Positions 47,210-56,666 of a DNA stretch of 64,000 bases are shown here, piece by piece. Position 1 is the stretch's first letter; each line of letters begins with the position of its first letter. The notes below the pieces were generated by a model. That model made no database searches and was not told where the DNA came from. It saw only the letters and a program-made list of their open reading frames with translations. This DNA comes from Paramagnetospirillum marisnigri. GTDB taxonomy: Bacteria > Pseudomonadota > Alphaproteobacteria > Rhodospirillales > Magnetospirillaceae. The DNA lies in contig NZ_LWQT01000047.1 of the NCBI RefSeq assembly GCF_001650715.1, forward strand, positions 1 through 64,000, given 5' to 3'. Both the position numbers and the translations under genes were made by a program.

Positions 47210-49513
47210 ATGCTGTCGCGCAACCTGGAGCAGAGCCTGCACCGTGCCTTGTCCTACGCCACTGATCGGCGGCACGAATACGCCACCCTTGAACACCTGC
47301 TGCTATCGCTGACCGAGGACCAGGACGCGGTCGCGGTGCTGCGGGCCTGCAACGTCGATATCGACAAGCTGAAGCGCGACCTGACCGAATTCATCGACAC
47401 CAGTCTGGTGGATCTGGTCAGCCCGCGGGCCACCGAGCCCAAGCCCACCGCCGGGTTCCAGCGGGTGGTGCAGCGGGCCGCCATCCATGTCCAGTCATCG
47501 GGCCGCGAGGAAGTGACCGGCGCCAATGTGGTGGTGGCGCTGTTCTCGGAACGGGAAAGCCACGCCGTCTATTTCCTGCAGATGCAGGACATGACCCGGC
47601 TCGACGCCGTCAACTATATCAGCCATGGCGTCGCCAAGGCGCCGGGACGCGGCCAGAGCCGCACAGTGCACGGCGCCGATGAGGACTCTGGCGGCGAGAA
47701 GGTGGTGAAGAAGGGGCAGGAGGCCCTGACCGCCTATTGCGTCAACCTCAACAAGAAGGCGACCCAGGGCAAGATCGACCCGCTGATCGGCCGCGACGAG
47801 GAGATCGACCGCACCATCCAGATCCTGTGCCGCCGCTCCAAGAACAACCCGCTCTATGTGGGCGACCCCGGCGTCGGCAAGACCGCCATCGCCGAGGGCC
47901 TGGCGCTGCGCATCGTCAAGGGCGAGGTGCCCGACGTGCTGAAGGACGCCACCATCTTCGCGCTGGATATGGGCTCGCTGCTGGCGGGCACCCGCTATCG
48001 CGGCGATTTCGAGGAACGCCTGAAGGCGGTGGTGACCGAGCTGGAGAACTATGACGGCGCCATCATGTTCATCGATGAAATTCATACGGTAATCGGTGCG
48101 GGGGCCACCTCGGGCGGCTCCATGGACGCGTCCAACCTGCTCAAGCCGTCACTGGCGGCGGGGTCGCTGCGCTGCATCGGCTCGACCACCTACAAGGAAT
48201 TCCGCAATCACTTCGAGAAGGATCGCGCCCTGGTTCGGCGCTTCCAGAAGATCGACGTCAACGAACCCAGCATCCCCGACACCATCAAAATCCTGAACGG
48301 CATCAAGAGCTATTACGAGAGCCACCACAAGGTCCGCTACACCCCCGACGCCATCAAGGCGGCGGTGGAGCTTTCGGCCAAATACATCAACGACCGCAAG
48401 CTGCCCGACAAGGCCATCGACGTCATCGACGAAGTGGGCGCGTCCCGCATGCTGCTGCCGGAATCCAAGCGCCGCAAGACCGTGACGGTAAAGGATATCG
48501 AGGATGTGGTGGCCAAGATCGCCCGCATTCCCCCGAAAAGCGTCTCGACCGACGACATGGCCGCGCTCAAGACCCTGGACCGCGACCTCAAAACCCTGGT
48601 GTTCGGCCAGGACAAGGCCATCGACGCCCTGGCCTCGGCCATCAAGCTGGCCCGTGCCGGTTTGCGCGAACCGGAAAAGCCCATCGGCTGCTACCTGTTC
48701 TCCGGCCCCACCGGCGTCGGCAAGACCGAAGTGGCGCGCCAGTTGGCCAAGATCATGGGCATCGAGCTGACTCGCTTCGACATGTCGGAATACATGGAGC
48801 GGCATTCGGTCTCGCGCCTGATCGGCGCCCCGCCCGGCTATGTCGGCTTCGACCAGGGCGGGTTGCTGACCGACGCCATCGACCAGCATCCCCATTGCGT
48901 CCTGCTGCTCGACGAGATCGAAAAGGCCCATCCCGACCTGTTCAACATCCTGTTGCAGGTCATGGATCACGGCAAGCTGACCGACCACAACGGCAAGAAT
49001 GTGGATTTCCGGAACGTCATCCTGATTATGACCACCAATGCCGGGGCCTCCGATCTGGCCAAGCCCACCATCGGCTTCGAGCGGGACTCCCGCGAAGGCG
49101 ACGACACCGAGGCCATCAACCGCATGTTCACCCCGGAATTCCGCAACCGGCTGGATTCCATCATCGGCTTCGCCAATCTGACGCCGGACATCGTGTCGCA
49201 GGTGGTGGACAAGTTCATCATGCAGCTGGAGACCCAGCTGGGCGACCGCGACGTGGTCATCGAGCTCACCGACGAGGCGCGCGCCTGGCTGGCGACCAAG
49301 GGGTATGACAAGGCTTTTGGTGCCCGGCCACTGGCCCGGGTGATTCAGGAATACATCAAGAAGCCCCTGGCCGAGGAACTGCTGTTCGGCAAGCTGGCCA
49401 AGGGCGGTATCGTGCGGGTCAAGGTGGACGAGGCCAGCAAGAAGCTGGCCTTCGACTGCATCTCCGCCCCGCCCAAGCCCACCAAGACTCCGGAACCGGA
49501 ACTGGTGGGGTAG
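47210..49513 (+). CDS. clpA: ATP-dependent Clp protease ATP-binding subunit ClpA
   Basis: 767 aa. Clp N domain ~1-145; first AAA+ module with Walker A 'GDPGVGKTAIAEGLALRI' and 'IMFIDEIHTVIGAG'; second with 'FSGPTGVGKTEVARQLAKIM' and 'HCVLLLDEIEKAHPDLFNIL'. Lacks the long middle domain of ClpB, as expected for ClpA. It unfolds substrates and feeds them into ClpP. An AAGGAG ribosome site precedes the ATG. Confidence 0.95.
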   Translation: MLSRNLEQSLHRALSYATDRRHEYATLEHLLLSLTEDQDAVAVLRACNVDIDKLKRDLTEFIDTSLVDLVSPRATEPKPTAGFQRVVQRAAIHVQSSGREEVTGANVVVALFSERESHAVYFLQMQDMTRLDAVNYISHGVAKAPGRGQSRTVHGADEDSGGEKVVKKGQEALTAYCVNLNKKATQGKIDPLIGRDEEIDRTIQILCRRSKNNPLYVGDPGVGKTAIAEGLALRIVKGEVPDVLKDATIFALDMGSLLAGTRYRGDFEERLKAVVTELENYDGAIMFIDEIHTVIGAGATSGGSMDASNLLKPSLAAGSLRCIGSTTYKEFRNHFEKDRALVRRFQKIDVNEPSIPDTIKILNGIKSYYESHHKVRYTPDAIKAAVELSAKYINDRKLPDKAIDVIDEVGASRMLLPESKRRKTVTVKDIEDVVAKIARIPPKSVSTDDMAALKTLDRDLKTLVFGQDKAIDALASAIKLARAGLREPEKPIGCYLFSGPTGVGKTEVARQLAKIMGIELTRFDMSEYMERHSVSRLIGAPPGYVGFDQGGLLTDAIDQHPHCVLLLDEIEKAHPDLFNILLQVMDHGKLTDHNGKNVDFRNVILIMTTNAGASDLAKPTIGFERDSREGDDTEAINRMFTPEFRNRLDSIIGFANLTPDIVSQVVDKFIMQLETQLGDRDVVIELTDEARAWLATKGYDKAFGARPLARVIQEYIKKPLAEELLFGKLAKGGIVRVKVDEASKKLAFDCISAPPKPTKTPEPELVG

Positions 49514-49540
49514 GGGGCGTTCGCGATAAATATGGAAGGC

Positions 49541-49638
49541 GTCGTGCCCGGACTTGTTCCGGGCATCCACGTGATTCGGGCGGTATCGCGCCAGACGGAA
49601 AGACGTGGGTGGCCGGGTTAGGCCCGGCCATGACGATG
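49541..49638. repeat. Palindromic intergenic repeat after clpA
   Basis: Starts 'GTCGTGCCCGGACTTGTTCC' and ends 'GGCCCGGCCATGACGA'. It shares the palindromic GTCATG-GCCGGG style with the element at 40993-41071. Non-coding. Confidence 0.5.
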
Positions 49639-49723
49639 ATGTAAATCTATAGCACTTACACTCGGCCTTGCCATTGCGGCGGCGACGGTGGCCATTGACG
49701 GACCGTCCCGCCCCTTCTTCCTG

Positions 49724-50134
49724 TCACCCCAGGGCGTTGGAAATCAGGTACTGGGCGATATCGGCGGGCTTGACCTTCAAGGTCTTGGGCTCCTGGTTGG
49801 TTTCCAGCGCGATGCGGATGCGCATGGAATTTTCCACCTTCATCAGGTCGATCTTAACTAGGCCCCTGGCGCCCTTGATCTTCGGGTAGTAATTGGGGTC
49901 AACCAGCTTTTCCTTGCGGGCGAGGCGGTCCAGCAGCGCCTGCTCGGTGGTATCCTCCACCTCCTGGGCCTTGATCAGTTCCCAGTCGGAGAAACCGGCC
50001 AGGCCGGCGGCCAGGATCGATGCCGGGTCGGCGTCCTCGGCATAGCCGATCTTGTAGAGCGTGTTCTTGCCCAGCCCGACATCGGCCCCCCAGGCCTGGA
50101 GCCCCTTGCTTCTGGCGACGTAGACGATGCCCAT
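49724..50134 (-). CDS. GIY-YIG/T5orf172-like protein
   Basis: 136 aa from ATG 50134, with a GGAGAGGG purine run upstream. The start 'MGIVYVARSKGLQAWGADVG' and then 'LYKIGYAEDADPASIL' follow the 'VYV...YKIG.A' pattern of the GIY-YIG superfamily subgroup T5orf172. The usual catalytic arginine and glutamate are not obvious: 'TEQALLDRLARKEKLVDPNY' could supply them. It may be a degenerate nuclease or a nucleic-acid binder. No partner genes. Confidence 0.5.
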   Translation of the reverse strand: MGIVYVARSKGLQAWGADVGLGKNTLYKIGYAEDADPASILAAGLAGFSDWELIKAQEVEDTTEQALLDRLARKEKLVDPNYYPKIKGARGLVKIDLMKVENSMRIRIALETNQEPKTLKVKPADIAQYLISNALG

Positions 50135-50332
50135 ATCCCTCTCCGGCGGATGATGATGCTCCACTGGTAACACGGTCCTCGGCGCGATGGAACCGCCTTG
50201 CCCAAGCTTTGGCATATGCGCGGTTCATTGGTATCAAAACCAGTATTTATGCCCGTTTCAGGGGTTCTCTGTATTGCGGAGCCGGGGGAATTGTCCTAGA
50301 TCAAGCCCCGGAGAGGGAGAGGACCGACCACT

Positions 50333-50512
50333 ATGCTTGCCACCCGTATCGCGCTGACGGAACCGCGCAACGTCCAGCTTCGCTGCGGCGCCTGCCGCTA
50401 TTTCCTCCACGACCGCTGTAGCCATTCATCGGCGCGGCTGGATGAGCAGGAAACCAAGACCGGCGAGTGCCCCTATTTCCGTTTTTCGCACGGGCATCAG
50501 GTCGGCTACTGA
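50333..50512 (+). CDS. Small cysteine-rich protein, 59 aa
   Basis: Very short, complete frame with purine-rich GAGAGGGAGAGG upstream. Four cysteines: 'LRCGACRYFLHDRCSHSS' and 'GECPYF'. This spacing (CxxC, C, C) may bind zinc or an FeS cluster. I do not recognise a family, although the arrangement resembles small 'benzylsuccinate synthase gamma/HiPIP-like' or zinc-ribbon peptides. Stand-alone; a hairpin terminator lies 29 bp after the stop. Confidence 0.6.
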   Translation: MLATRIALTEPRNVQLRCGACRYFLHDRCSHSSARLDEQETKTGECPYFRFSHGHQVGY

Positions 50513-50540
50513 CCGTCTCTTTTCCGATGTCCCAAAGACG

Positions 50541-50568
50541 AAGGGCCTGGAGTTTCCTCCAGGCCCTT
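50541..50568. terminator. Bidirectional terminator between the Cys-rich gene and rpsI
   Basis: An 11-bp perfect stem AAGGGCCTGGA/TCCAGGCCCTT with a six-base loop, followed on the plus strand by TGTTTCTTG. It lies between convergent stops at 50512 and 50599. Confidence 0.8.
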
Positions 50569-50598
50569 GTTTCTTGTCCACCAGGGGACGAAGCGCGA

Positions 50599-51069
50599 TC
50601 AGCGCTTCGAGAACTGGGTGGAGCGGCGAGCCTTGTGCTTGCCGTACTTCTTGCGCTCGACCACGCGGGGGTCGCGGGTCAGGAAGCCGCCAGCCTTCAA
50701 CGCCGGACGCAGGGCCGGGTCGAAGAAGGTCAGGGCGCGGCTGATGCCGTGGCGCAGGGCGCCGGCCTGACCGGACAGGCCACCACCGGTGACGGTGCAG
50801 TTCACATCGAACTGACCCTCGACCCGGGCGGTCTGGAACGGCTGGTTGATGATCATGCGCAGCACCGGCCGGGCGAAATACACCGGCAGTTCGCGGCCGT
50901 TGACGATGATCTTGCCGGAACCGGGCTTCACCCAGACGCGGGCGACGGCGTTCTTACGCTTGCCGGTGGCATAGGCGCGGCCCTGGGCATCGACCTTGCG
51001 GACGTGGACAGGCTGGGCCTGGGCCGGGGTCGCGGCCTTCAGATCGGCCAAGCTGGAGAGATCGGCCAT
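50599..51069 (-). CDS. rpsI: 30S ribosomal protein S9 (uS9)
   Basis: 156 aa with an N-terminal extension typical of alphaproteobacteria. '[20 protein letters not shown]' opens the conserved core, and the end '[17 protein letters not shown]' is the universal tail reaching the P-site tRNA. Four bp after rplM, the usual order. Confidence 0.97.
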   Translation of the reverse strand: MADLSSLADLKAATPAQAQPVHVRKVDAQGRAYATGKRKNAVARVWVKPGSGKIIVNGRELPVYFARPVLRMIINQPFQTARVEGQFDVNCTVTGGGLSGQAGALRHGISRALTFFDPALRPALKAGGFLTRDPRVVERKKYGKHKARRSTQFSKR

Positions 51070-51073
51070 GGGA

Positions 51074-51541
51074 CTACCTCTTATTCTTCGGGTTCAGCGC
51101 GCCGACATCCAGCGCGGCAGGCGCCTGAGCCTCGTGCGGATGGGCGGGGCCGGCATAGACGCGCAGGTTCTTCATCTGCTGACGGCCGAGCGGACCACGG
51201 GTGATCATGCGCTCGACGGCCTTTTCGATGACCCGCTCGGGGAAGCGGCCGGACAGCAGCTGACCCATGGTCCGGTCCTTGATGCCGCCGGGATGGCCGG
51301 TATGCCAGTAGAAGCGCTTGTCGGCGAGCTTGTTGCCGGTCAGCTTGACCTTCTCGGCATTGACGACGATGACGTTGTCGCCCATGTCCACATGCGGGGT
51401 GTAGGTGGGAAGATGCTTACCGCGCAGCCGCATCGAGACGATGCTGGCGAGGCGGCCGAGCACGACGCCGTCCGCGTCGATCACAACCCACTTCTTTTCA
51501 ACTTCGGACGGTTTGGCGTTATAGGTCTTCATGGCACCCAC
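51074..51541 (-). CDS. rplM: 50S ribosomal protein L13 (uL13)
   Basis: 155 aa. Core motifs '[20 protein letters not shown]', '[18 protein letters not shown]' and '[20 protein letters not shown]' are those of L13. First gene of the rplM-rpsI operon. Upstream, 51542-51677 is a short AT-rich promoter-like gap. Confidence 0.97.
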   Translation of the reverse strand: MGAMKTYNAKPSEVEKKWVVIDADGVVLGRLASIVSMRLRGKHLPTYTPHVDMGDNVIVVNAEKVKLTGNKLADKRFYWHTGHPGGIKDRTMGQLLSGRFPERVIEKAVERMITRGPLGRQQMKNLRVYAGPAHPHEAQAPAALDVGALNPKNKR

Positions 51542-51677
51542 GGCAAAACCAGTTGGCGATGCCGGAGCGAATCCCCGGCGTCGAGGGCGCGGAGTATGCC
51601 ACAGGGGGATATTCTGTCAATGCCAATTAAATCATTTAAATTCAAAGACTTATTGTTGCGGTACCTGGGTACCGCGT

Positions 51678-53408
51678 CTAGATGTGAGCGTTGATGCCGC
51701 TTTTGTCGGCCTGGTGAACCGGACCGCCCTTGGGAAAGGCCACCAGGAAGGTGCTGCCCTGGTCGGGGACCGACTCCACCCAGATGCGGCCGCCATGATG
51801 CTCGGCGATCTTGCGGCAGACCGCTAGGCCGATGCCGGTGCCTTCGTACTGTTCGCGGGTGACCAGACGCTGGAAGACGCCGAAGACCCGCTGCAGGTCG
51901 CCCTCGGCGATGCCGATGCCGTTGTCGGTCACGCTCATGACCCATTCGGCGCCAGTGTCGGCGCAGGAGACCTTGACCCGGGGCGGCCGGTCGGGGGCGC
52001 AATACTTGATGGCGTTGCCAATGAGGTTCTGGAACAGCCGCACCAGTTCGGAGCGATCGCCGGACACGGTGGGCAGGTGGGCGGCCACCACCACGTCACC
52101 TTGTTGCTCGGCAATGGCCACTTCCAGATGTCGGGTGGCGTCCTGCAGGACCTGGTTGAGGTCGATGGGTTCCAATGGATCGTTCTGGCGGCCGATGCGG
52201 GAATACTCCAGCAGGTCGATGATCATGCGATCCAACCGCTTGGCGCCATCGATGGCGAAACCGAAGAAGGTGCGGGTGTCGTCGTTGAGGCTGGGCTGCA
52301 GGGTCTTGAACAGCATGCCGAGATAGCCGCTGATCATGCGTAGCGGCTGGCGCAGGTCGTGCGACGCCACATAGGCGAACTGTTCAAGCTCCTGGTTGGA
52401 GCGGTGCAGTTCCTCGACCAGGTCGGCGAGACGGGCTTCGTTCAGTTTCTGCTGGGTGATGTCGGTCTTGATGGCGAGGAAGTTGGTGATTTCGCCTTCC
52501 ACATTCTGGATCGGCTGAATCGAGGCCAGTTCCCAATAGAGTTCGCCAGTCTTGCGCCGGTTGATCAACTCCCCTTCCCATTTTTCCCCGGCGCTCAGCG
52601 CCGCCCACATGGCGGCGTAGGTCTCGGGCGGGGTCTTGTCGGATTTCAGGATGCGTGGATTGCGGCCCATGACTTCGTCGGCGTCATAGCCGGTGATCTT
52701 GATGAACTCGCTGTTCACATACTGAATCTTGGCCGACAGGTCGGTGATGACGATGGAGACGGGGCTTTGTTCCACCGCCCGGTTCAGCATGTGCATGCGA
52801 TGGGCGGTTTCCACCGCGGCGGTGATATCGGTGCCGGTCCCGCGATAGCCCGCGAAACTGCCATCGGGATGGAAGCGAGGGATGCCATTGACCTTGACCC
52901 AGCGCGGCCGCCGGCCGCCATCCTCCAGCCAGTATTTGAAGTCGCGGAACGGGCGATGGGCGGTGAGATCGGCGATATGGGCCTGCCACTGCTCGGAATC
53001 GATCTCCATTCGCTCGCTGGCCACGTCCCAGCGGCGCTTGCCCAGCAGGTTGGTGGGAGGGATGCCGATGGTGGTTTCGAATTCGTCGGAAATCCAGGTG
53101 AAACGCTGCTCGGAATCCGTCTCCCAGTACCAGTCGGCGATGGTTTCCGACAGTTCCCGATACCGGGACTCGCTTTCCTCGAGGGTGGCGAGGCGGGCCT
53201 TCAGGGAATCGCGCTCCTCCTCCATCTGACGCAGCGCCTTGAAGGCCCCGGACAGCGAGCGCGCCGTCAGGTAAAGGAGGGCCAGCATCACCAGCGCCAT
53301 GGCGCCGATGGCATGAAGCGGAAGATCGGGAAGGGATAGCGTCACGATGCTCACGACGGCGACAAGGCCAAGGCCGATGGTCGACAGGATGGGCTTGCTG
53401 AGGATCAT
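51678..53408 (-). CDS. Membrane-anchored PAS-PAS sensor histidine kinase
   Basis: 576 aa from ATG 53408; a GTG four codons upstream is an alternative. Two N-terminal membrane segments (~8-50, 'TIGLGLVAVVSIVTL', 'AIGAMALVMLALLYLTARSL'), a coiled region, PAS1 ('TIADWYWETDSEQRFTWISD'), PAS2 ('MLNRAVEQSPVSIVITDLSA'), HisKA with the phosphoacceptor in 'YVASHDLRQPLRMISGYLG', and HATPase ('FQRLVTREQYEGTGIGLAVC'). No receiver is attached and no response-regulator gene is adjacent. The HisKA type resembles bacteriophytochrome-like kinases. Confidence 0.88.
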   Translation of the reverse strand: MILSKPILSTIGLGLVAVVSIVTLSLPDLPLHAIGAMALVMLALLYLTARSLSGAFKALRQMEEERDSLKARLATLEESESRYRELSETIADWYWETDSEQRFTWISDEFETTIGIPPTNLLGKRRWDVASERMEIDSEQWQAHIADLTAHRPFRDFKYWLEDGGRRPRWVKVNGIPRFHPDGSFAGYRGTGTDITAAVETAHRMHMLNRAVEQSPVSIVITDLSAKIQYVNSEFIKITGYDADEVMGRNPRILKSDKTPPETYAAMWAALSAGEKWEGELINRRKTGELYWELASIQPIQNVEGEITNFLAIKTDITQQKLNEARLADLVEELHRSNQELEQFAYVASHDLRQPLRMISGYLGMLFKTLQPSLNDDTRTFFGFAIDGAKRLDRMIIDLLEYSRIGRQNDPLEPIDLNQVLQDATRHLEVAIAEQQGDVVVAAHLPTVSGDRSELVRLFQNLIGNAIKYCAPDRPPRVKVSCADTGAEWVMSVTDNGIGIAEGDLQRVFGVFQRLVTREQYEGTGIGLAVCRKIAEHHGGRIWVESVPDQGSTFLVAFPKGGPVHQADKSGINAHI

Positions 53409-53635
53409 GAAAGAGGACACACCGGATCGCTGAGATTACCCGAAAGGCTCCTCGCCCCGCGGCACCCCACTCCCGCCCGCGTCTTGCGTCGCGGCTACGA
53501 AACCGGGTGCGAAAGTATAGTCCTGCCGTGTGCGGATTTCACGCCTTAATCCCAGGGGTGAGACTGCGCAACGGACTTTGCCGGACGAGGCGAACGGGGA
53601 TATGATCATTGGACAAGATCAAAAAGACGGTGATC

Positions 53636-54052
53636 ATGAAAGCTGTCCTTGCCGCCTGTCTTCTGCTGCTTGCGGGTTGTGCCTTGCCGCCGCCGGACCA
53701 GCCCGCCCATTTCGTCCGAATGGGGCGCTTTGTCGGACTGGTGGCGAATTGTGGCTGTTCCGATATCACGCCCGATCGCATGCGCGCCGATTACGCGCAG
53801 ACCCTGGGAGGGCGCTATTCTGCGGCGGAGATCACGGCCATGAAGGGCTATGTGGACCTGGCGGCCTCCGAGCAATGGCAGAATCGTTCGCTGGTCTGCG
53901 CCGAGGTCTGCTCACAGGCCTGCATGGTGCAGTCGGTGGTGGAGCCGCTGGGGGGGCGTCGGGTTGCCGCTGTCGGCTGCCTGGTCAACGAGCGTGATCT
54001 GCATCTGACCGACGGTTCGCAACTTGACCAGCCGGGGTCGGGACGAGACTGA
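53636..54052 (+). CDS. Small cysteine-rich putative lipoprotein
   Basis: 138 aa from ATG 53636. Signal 'AVLAACLLLLAGCALPPP' with lipobox LAGC. The mature region has 'LVANCGCSDITPDRM' and 'SLVCAEVCSQACMVQSV', giving six cysteines that may pair as disulfides. No family recognised. Stand-alone between the PAS kinase and the RsbU-like gene. Confidence 0.65.
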   Translation: MKAVLAACLLLLAGCALPPPDQPAHFVRMGRFVGLVANCGCSDITPDRMRADYAQTLGGRYSAAEITAMKGYVDLAASEQWQNRSLVCAEVCSQACMVQSVVEPLGGRRVAAVGCLVNERDLHLTDGSQLDQPGSGRD

Positions 54053-54181
54053 ATTCATCTGTGTTCGTCAGTCATTTACGATCGGTTGATGCATGGAATG
54101 GACCTTTGTCATGCCTATGCGTTAGGATTAGATGTATGACGAAGGGATTATACGCTTTCGGGGTCTGACGGGGATGGCGAA

Positions 54182-55498
54182 ATGAATGATTTGGCGGGCA
54201 CCTTGGCGCCAAAGGTGGGGGGGCGTCTGGTCAAATTGCCGAGTCGATCCGTCGGCTGGGGTGTGGACCAGATTCTTCGCCAGTCCTCCTTCGTCCCCCA
54301 GTTGACGGTTTGGCGTCCCAACAAGGACCGGCTGCAGGTGCTGCTGGTGGAAGACGAGCCCGGCGACGCCAAGCTGGTGGAATTCGCGTTGCGGATGTCC
54401 TCCGCGCCGCTGTTCCTGGTCGCCCATGTCACCACCCTGGCGGCCGCCATCGCCCATATCGCCAGTGGTGCCGAGGTGGATGTGGTGCTGCTGGATCTCA
54501 GCCTGCCGGATTCTTCGGGGATTTCCACGGTGTCGCGCATGCAGGAGGCGGCGCCCAAGACGCCGCTGATCATCATGACCGGCATGGACGATCCGCGTTT
54601 CGCCACCTATGCGCTGGAGGTCGGCGCCCAGGACTATCTGATCAAGAGCGATGATCCCGAAAAGACGGTGGGACGCGCCATTCGCTATGCCATTTCCCGC
54701 ATGGCCAGCCAGTTGGAGCGCCAGGCCCTGATCGAGCGCATCGCGGATCAGCAGCGCCATCTGGTGGAGGAGGTGGAGGCCGCCCGGCGGATGCAGTTCG
54801 ATCTGCTGCCGCGCCCCGAGCGCGTCGATCCCCGGCTGGAGGAAATGGGCATCGAGGTCGAGGCCTTTTTCGAACCGTCTTCCGGGATTGGCGGCGATCT
54901 GTGGGGGTGTATGGATTGCGGCGACAACCGCATGAGCTTCTACAGTTTCGACTTCAGCGGCCATGGAATCGGTGCCGCCCTGAACGTCTTCCGGCTGCAT
55001 GCCCTGATCAGCGACCACTGGGATCCCAGGCTGAAGCCGGGCTTTCTGCTGAAGATCCTGGGGATGGCGCTGCGCGGCCTTTTGGGTCGCGGCCAATTCG
55101 CCACCATGTTTATCTGCACGGTGGATACCGAGCGGGGCGAGATCGAGTGGGCCTCGGCCGGAGCACCGGCCCCCGTGCTGCTGACGGGGGGCGATTTCCG
55201 TTTCCTGGACGCCAGCGGCGTTCCCCTCGGGCTCAGCCGCACGCCGGAATATTCCGAGCATCGCGAGGAATTTCCGCCGGGCGCCAGCTTGCTCATGTAC
55301 AGCGACGCCATTACCGATGCGCCGGTGGGCGATGAAAAGACTTTTGGCGAAGAAGGGTTAGGGCGTCTGATGCGCGATATCCTGGGCGCTGATGGCGGGC
55401 TTCGGGTTGAACATCTGATCGACGGTTTGTACGAACGGGTCCGGACGCCCTTGGAGGACGACCTGACCGCGGTCTGCATCCGGCGGCTTGGAGGCTGA
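54182..55498 (+). CDS. Receiver-PP2C phosphatase (RsbU/SpoIIE-like) response regulator
   Basis: 438 aa. Receiver ~52-170 ('VLLVEDEPGDAKLVEFALRM', phosphoacceptor in 'VVLLDLSLPDSSG', Lys in 'YLIKSDDP'), a coiled linker, then a PPM phosphatase: 'FEPSSGIGGDLWG', 'FSFDFSGHGIGAALNVFRLH' style residues, 'GQFATMFICTVD' and 'EDDLTAVCIRR'. It would dephosphorylate the STAS anti-anti-sigma protein encoded two genes downstream (56334-56639). First gene of the partner-switching set. Confidence 0.9.
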   Translation: MNDLAGTLAPKVGGRLVKLPSRSVGWGVDQILRQSSFVPQLTVWRPNKDRLQVLLVEDEPGDAKLVEFALRMSSAPLFLVAHVTTLAAAIAHIASGAEVDVVLLDLSLPDSSGISTVSRMQEAAPKTPLIIMTGMDDPRFATYALEVGAQDYLIKSDDPEKTVGRAIRYAISRMASQLERQALIERIADQQRHLVEEVEAARRMQFDLLPRPERVDPRLEEMGIEVEAFFEPSSGIGGDLWGCMDCGDNRMSFYSFDFSGHGIGAALNVFRLHALISDHWDPRLKPGFLLKILGMALRGLLGRGQFATMFICTVDTERGEIEWASAGAPAPVLLTGGDFRFLDASGVPLGLSRTPEYSEHREEFPPGASLLMYSDAITDAPVGDEKTFGEEGLGRLMRDILGADGGLRVEHLIDGLYERVRTPLEDDLTAVCIRRLGG

Positions 55499-55500
55499 CC

Positions 55501-56274
55501 ATGGTTGCTCGGACCTCATCCGGATTGGATGCCGTCTCCATTTGCAGTCCACAGCGGCCCCTCACCCTTGTCTGTCAGGGGGGGGGCACGGAGGATGTGG
55601 GGGCGCAATGCGCCGCCCTTGGATTGCGGTTGGCGAGTATTCCCGAAGGGGTGGACGGTGATCTCCTGCTGATGGGCAACGCCGACGAGGCCAATGTGCG
55701 CGCCGGTTTGGCTTCGCCTTATGGCGGGTTCATCGAATTGGGTGTCGAGGGATTGCTGGGGGTGGGGCTTCGCTGTTTCGAGACGGCTCGCGCGGGCGGT
55801 CTGGCCTTGTCGCTGAAGACCAGTTCGGTCTATGCGCTGAGCACCCTCGAACTGGTCAGCCAGGCCATCCGGACCAATCCGCTGCTGGCGGCGGGCGAAG
55901 CGGCCGATTTCGTCGATATCTGCCTGGGCGAGGCTATCAGCAATGCCGTGATGCACGGCAACCTGGATGTTCCCGCCCATCTGCGGATCAACTCCAAGGG
56001 CTTCCAGCTGTTCCGGCAGGTGATGCAGGAACGTTTGGCTGATCCGGTCCTGGCCTGCCGCCGGATCGAAATCAATGTGGTTCCCCGGGGCAACGGCTAC
56101 ATTTCCGTGCTGGTTTCGGATCAGGGGCGCGGCTTCGACCTGGCCGAGCAGCTTAGCCGAACCGTGGATTGCGATGCCAAGCGGGGCCGCGGGCTCGGCC
56201 TGATCAACCGGATCTGCTCGTCCTTGCTGACCGAGGACGGCGGACGAACACTTGTGATGACATTTGCGAAATGA
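55501..56274 (+). CDS. Anti-sigma/serine kinase (RsbW-like HATPase)
   Basis: 257 aa; begins two bases after the RsbU-like stop. The C-terminal half is an HATPase_c_2 domain with N-box 'GEAISNAVMHGN' and G-box 'VSDQGRGFDLAEQL' plus 'GRGLGLINRICSSL'. The N-terminal ~100 residues are an extra domain without a recognisable family, so the protein is longer than the ~150 aa of RsbW. It would phosphorylate the STAS partner and sequester a target, perhaps a sigma factor elsewhere. Confidence 0.85.
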   Translation: MVARTSSGLDAVSICSPQRPLTLVCQGGGTEDVGAQCAALGLRLASIPEGVDGDLLLMGNADEANVRAGLASPYGGFIELGVEGLLGVGLRCFETARAGGLALSLKTSSVYALSTLELVSQAIRTNPLLAAGEAADFVDICLGEAISNAVMHGNLDVPAHLRINSKGFQLFRQVMQERLADPVLACRRIEINVVPRGNGYISVLVSDQGRGFDLAEQLSRTVDCDAKRGRGLGLINRICSSLLTEDGGRTLVMTFAK

Positions 56275-56333
56275 TGGCGATATATGGCGCTGTGCGTGCA
56301 CGCGCCAGGGTGGAATGGTGAAGGAGGTGGATT

Positions 56334-56639
56334 ATGCAATTTCGCGTCAAGGATGATGGCGCCACTGTCCATGTCTCGCTGGAAGGGCAGTTGAACTTCG
56401 CGGCCAATGAGGACTTCCAGGCGCTGCTGAGCCAGTTGGGTGCCTTCAAGAACAAGAAGGTGATCTTCGACATGACCGCGCTCAGCCATATCGATTCGGT
56501 CGGCTTGGGCCTTCTCTACATCGCGCGCGAGGACATGAGCGAGGCGGGGTCCACGGTGGTCCTGGCCAATCCGCGCGACAATGTGCTGCGGATGCTGCAA
56601 CTGACCGAGGCTCACAAGACCTTCGAAATCCAGCGCTGA
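56334..56639 (+). CDS. STAS-domain anti-anti-sigma factor (RsbV-like)
   Basis: 101 aa, the whole being one STAS domain. The phosphorylatable serine is Ser55 in 'SHIDSVGLGLLYIA'. GGAGG lies six bases before the ATG. It closes the phosphatase-kinase-STAS trio and is followed 27 bp later by a chemoreceptor, so the set may instead control motility or chemotaxis output rather than a sigma factor. Confidence 0.9.
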   Translation: MQFRVKDDGATVHVSLEGQLNFAANEDFQALLSQLGAFKNKKVIFDMTALSHIDSVGLGLLYIAREDMSEAGSTVVLANPRDNVLRMLQLTEAHKTFEIQR

Positions 56640-56666
56640 TTTCCGACGAAACTGGAGCGAGCGAGC

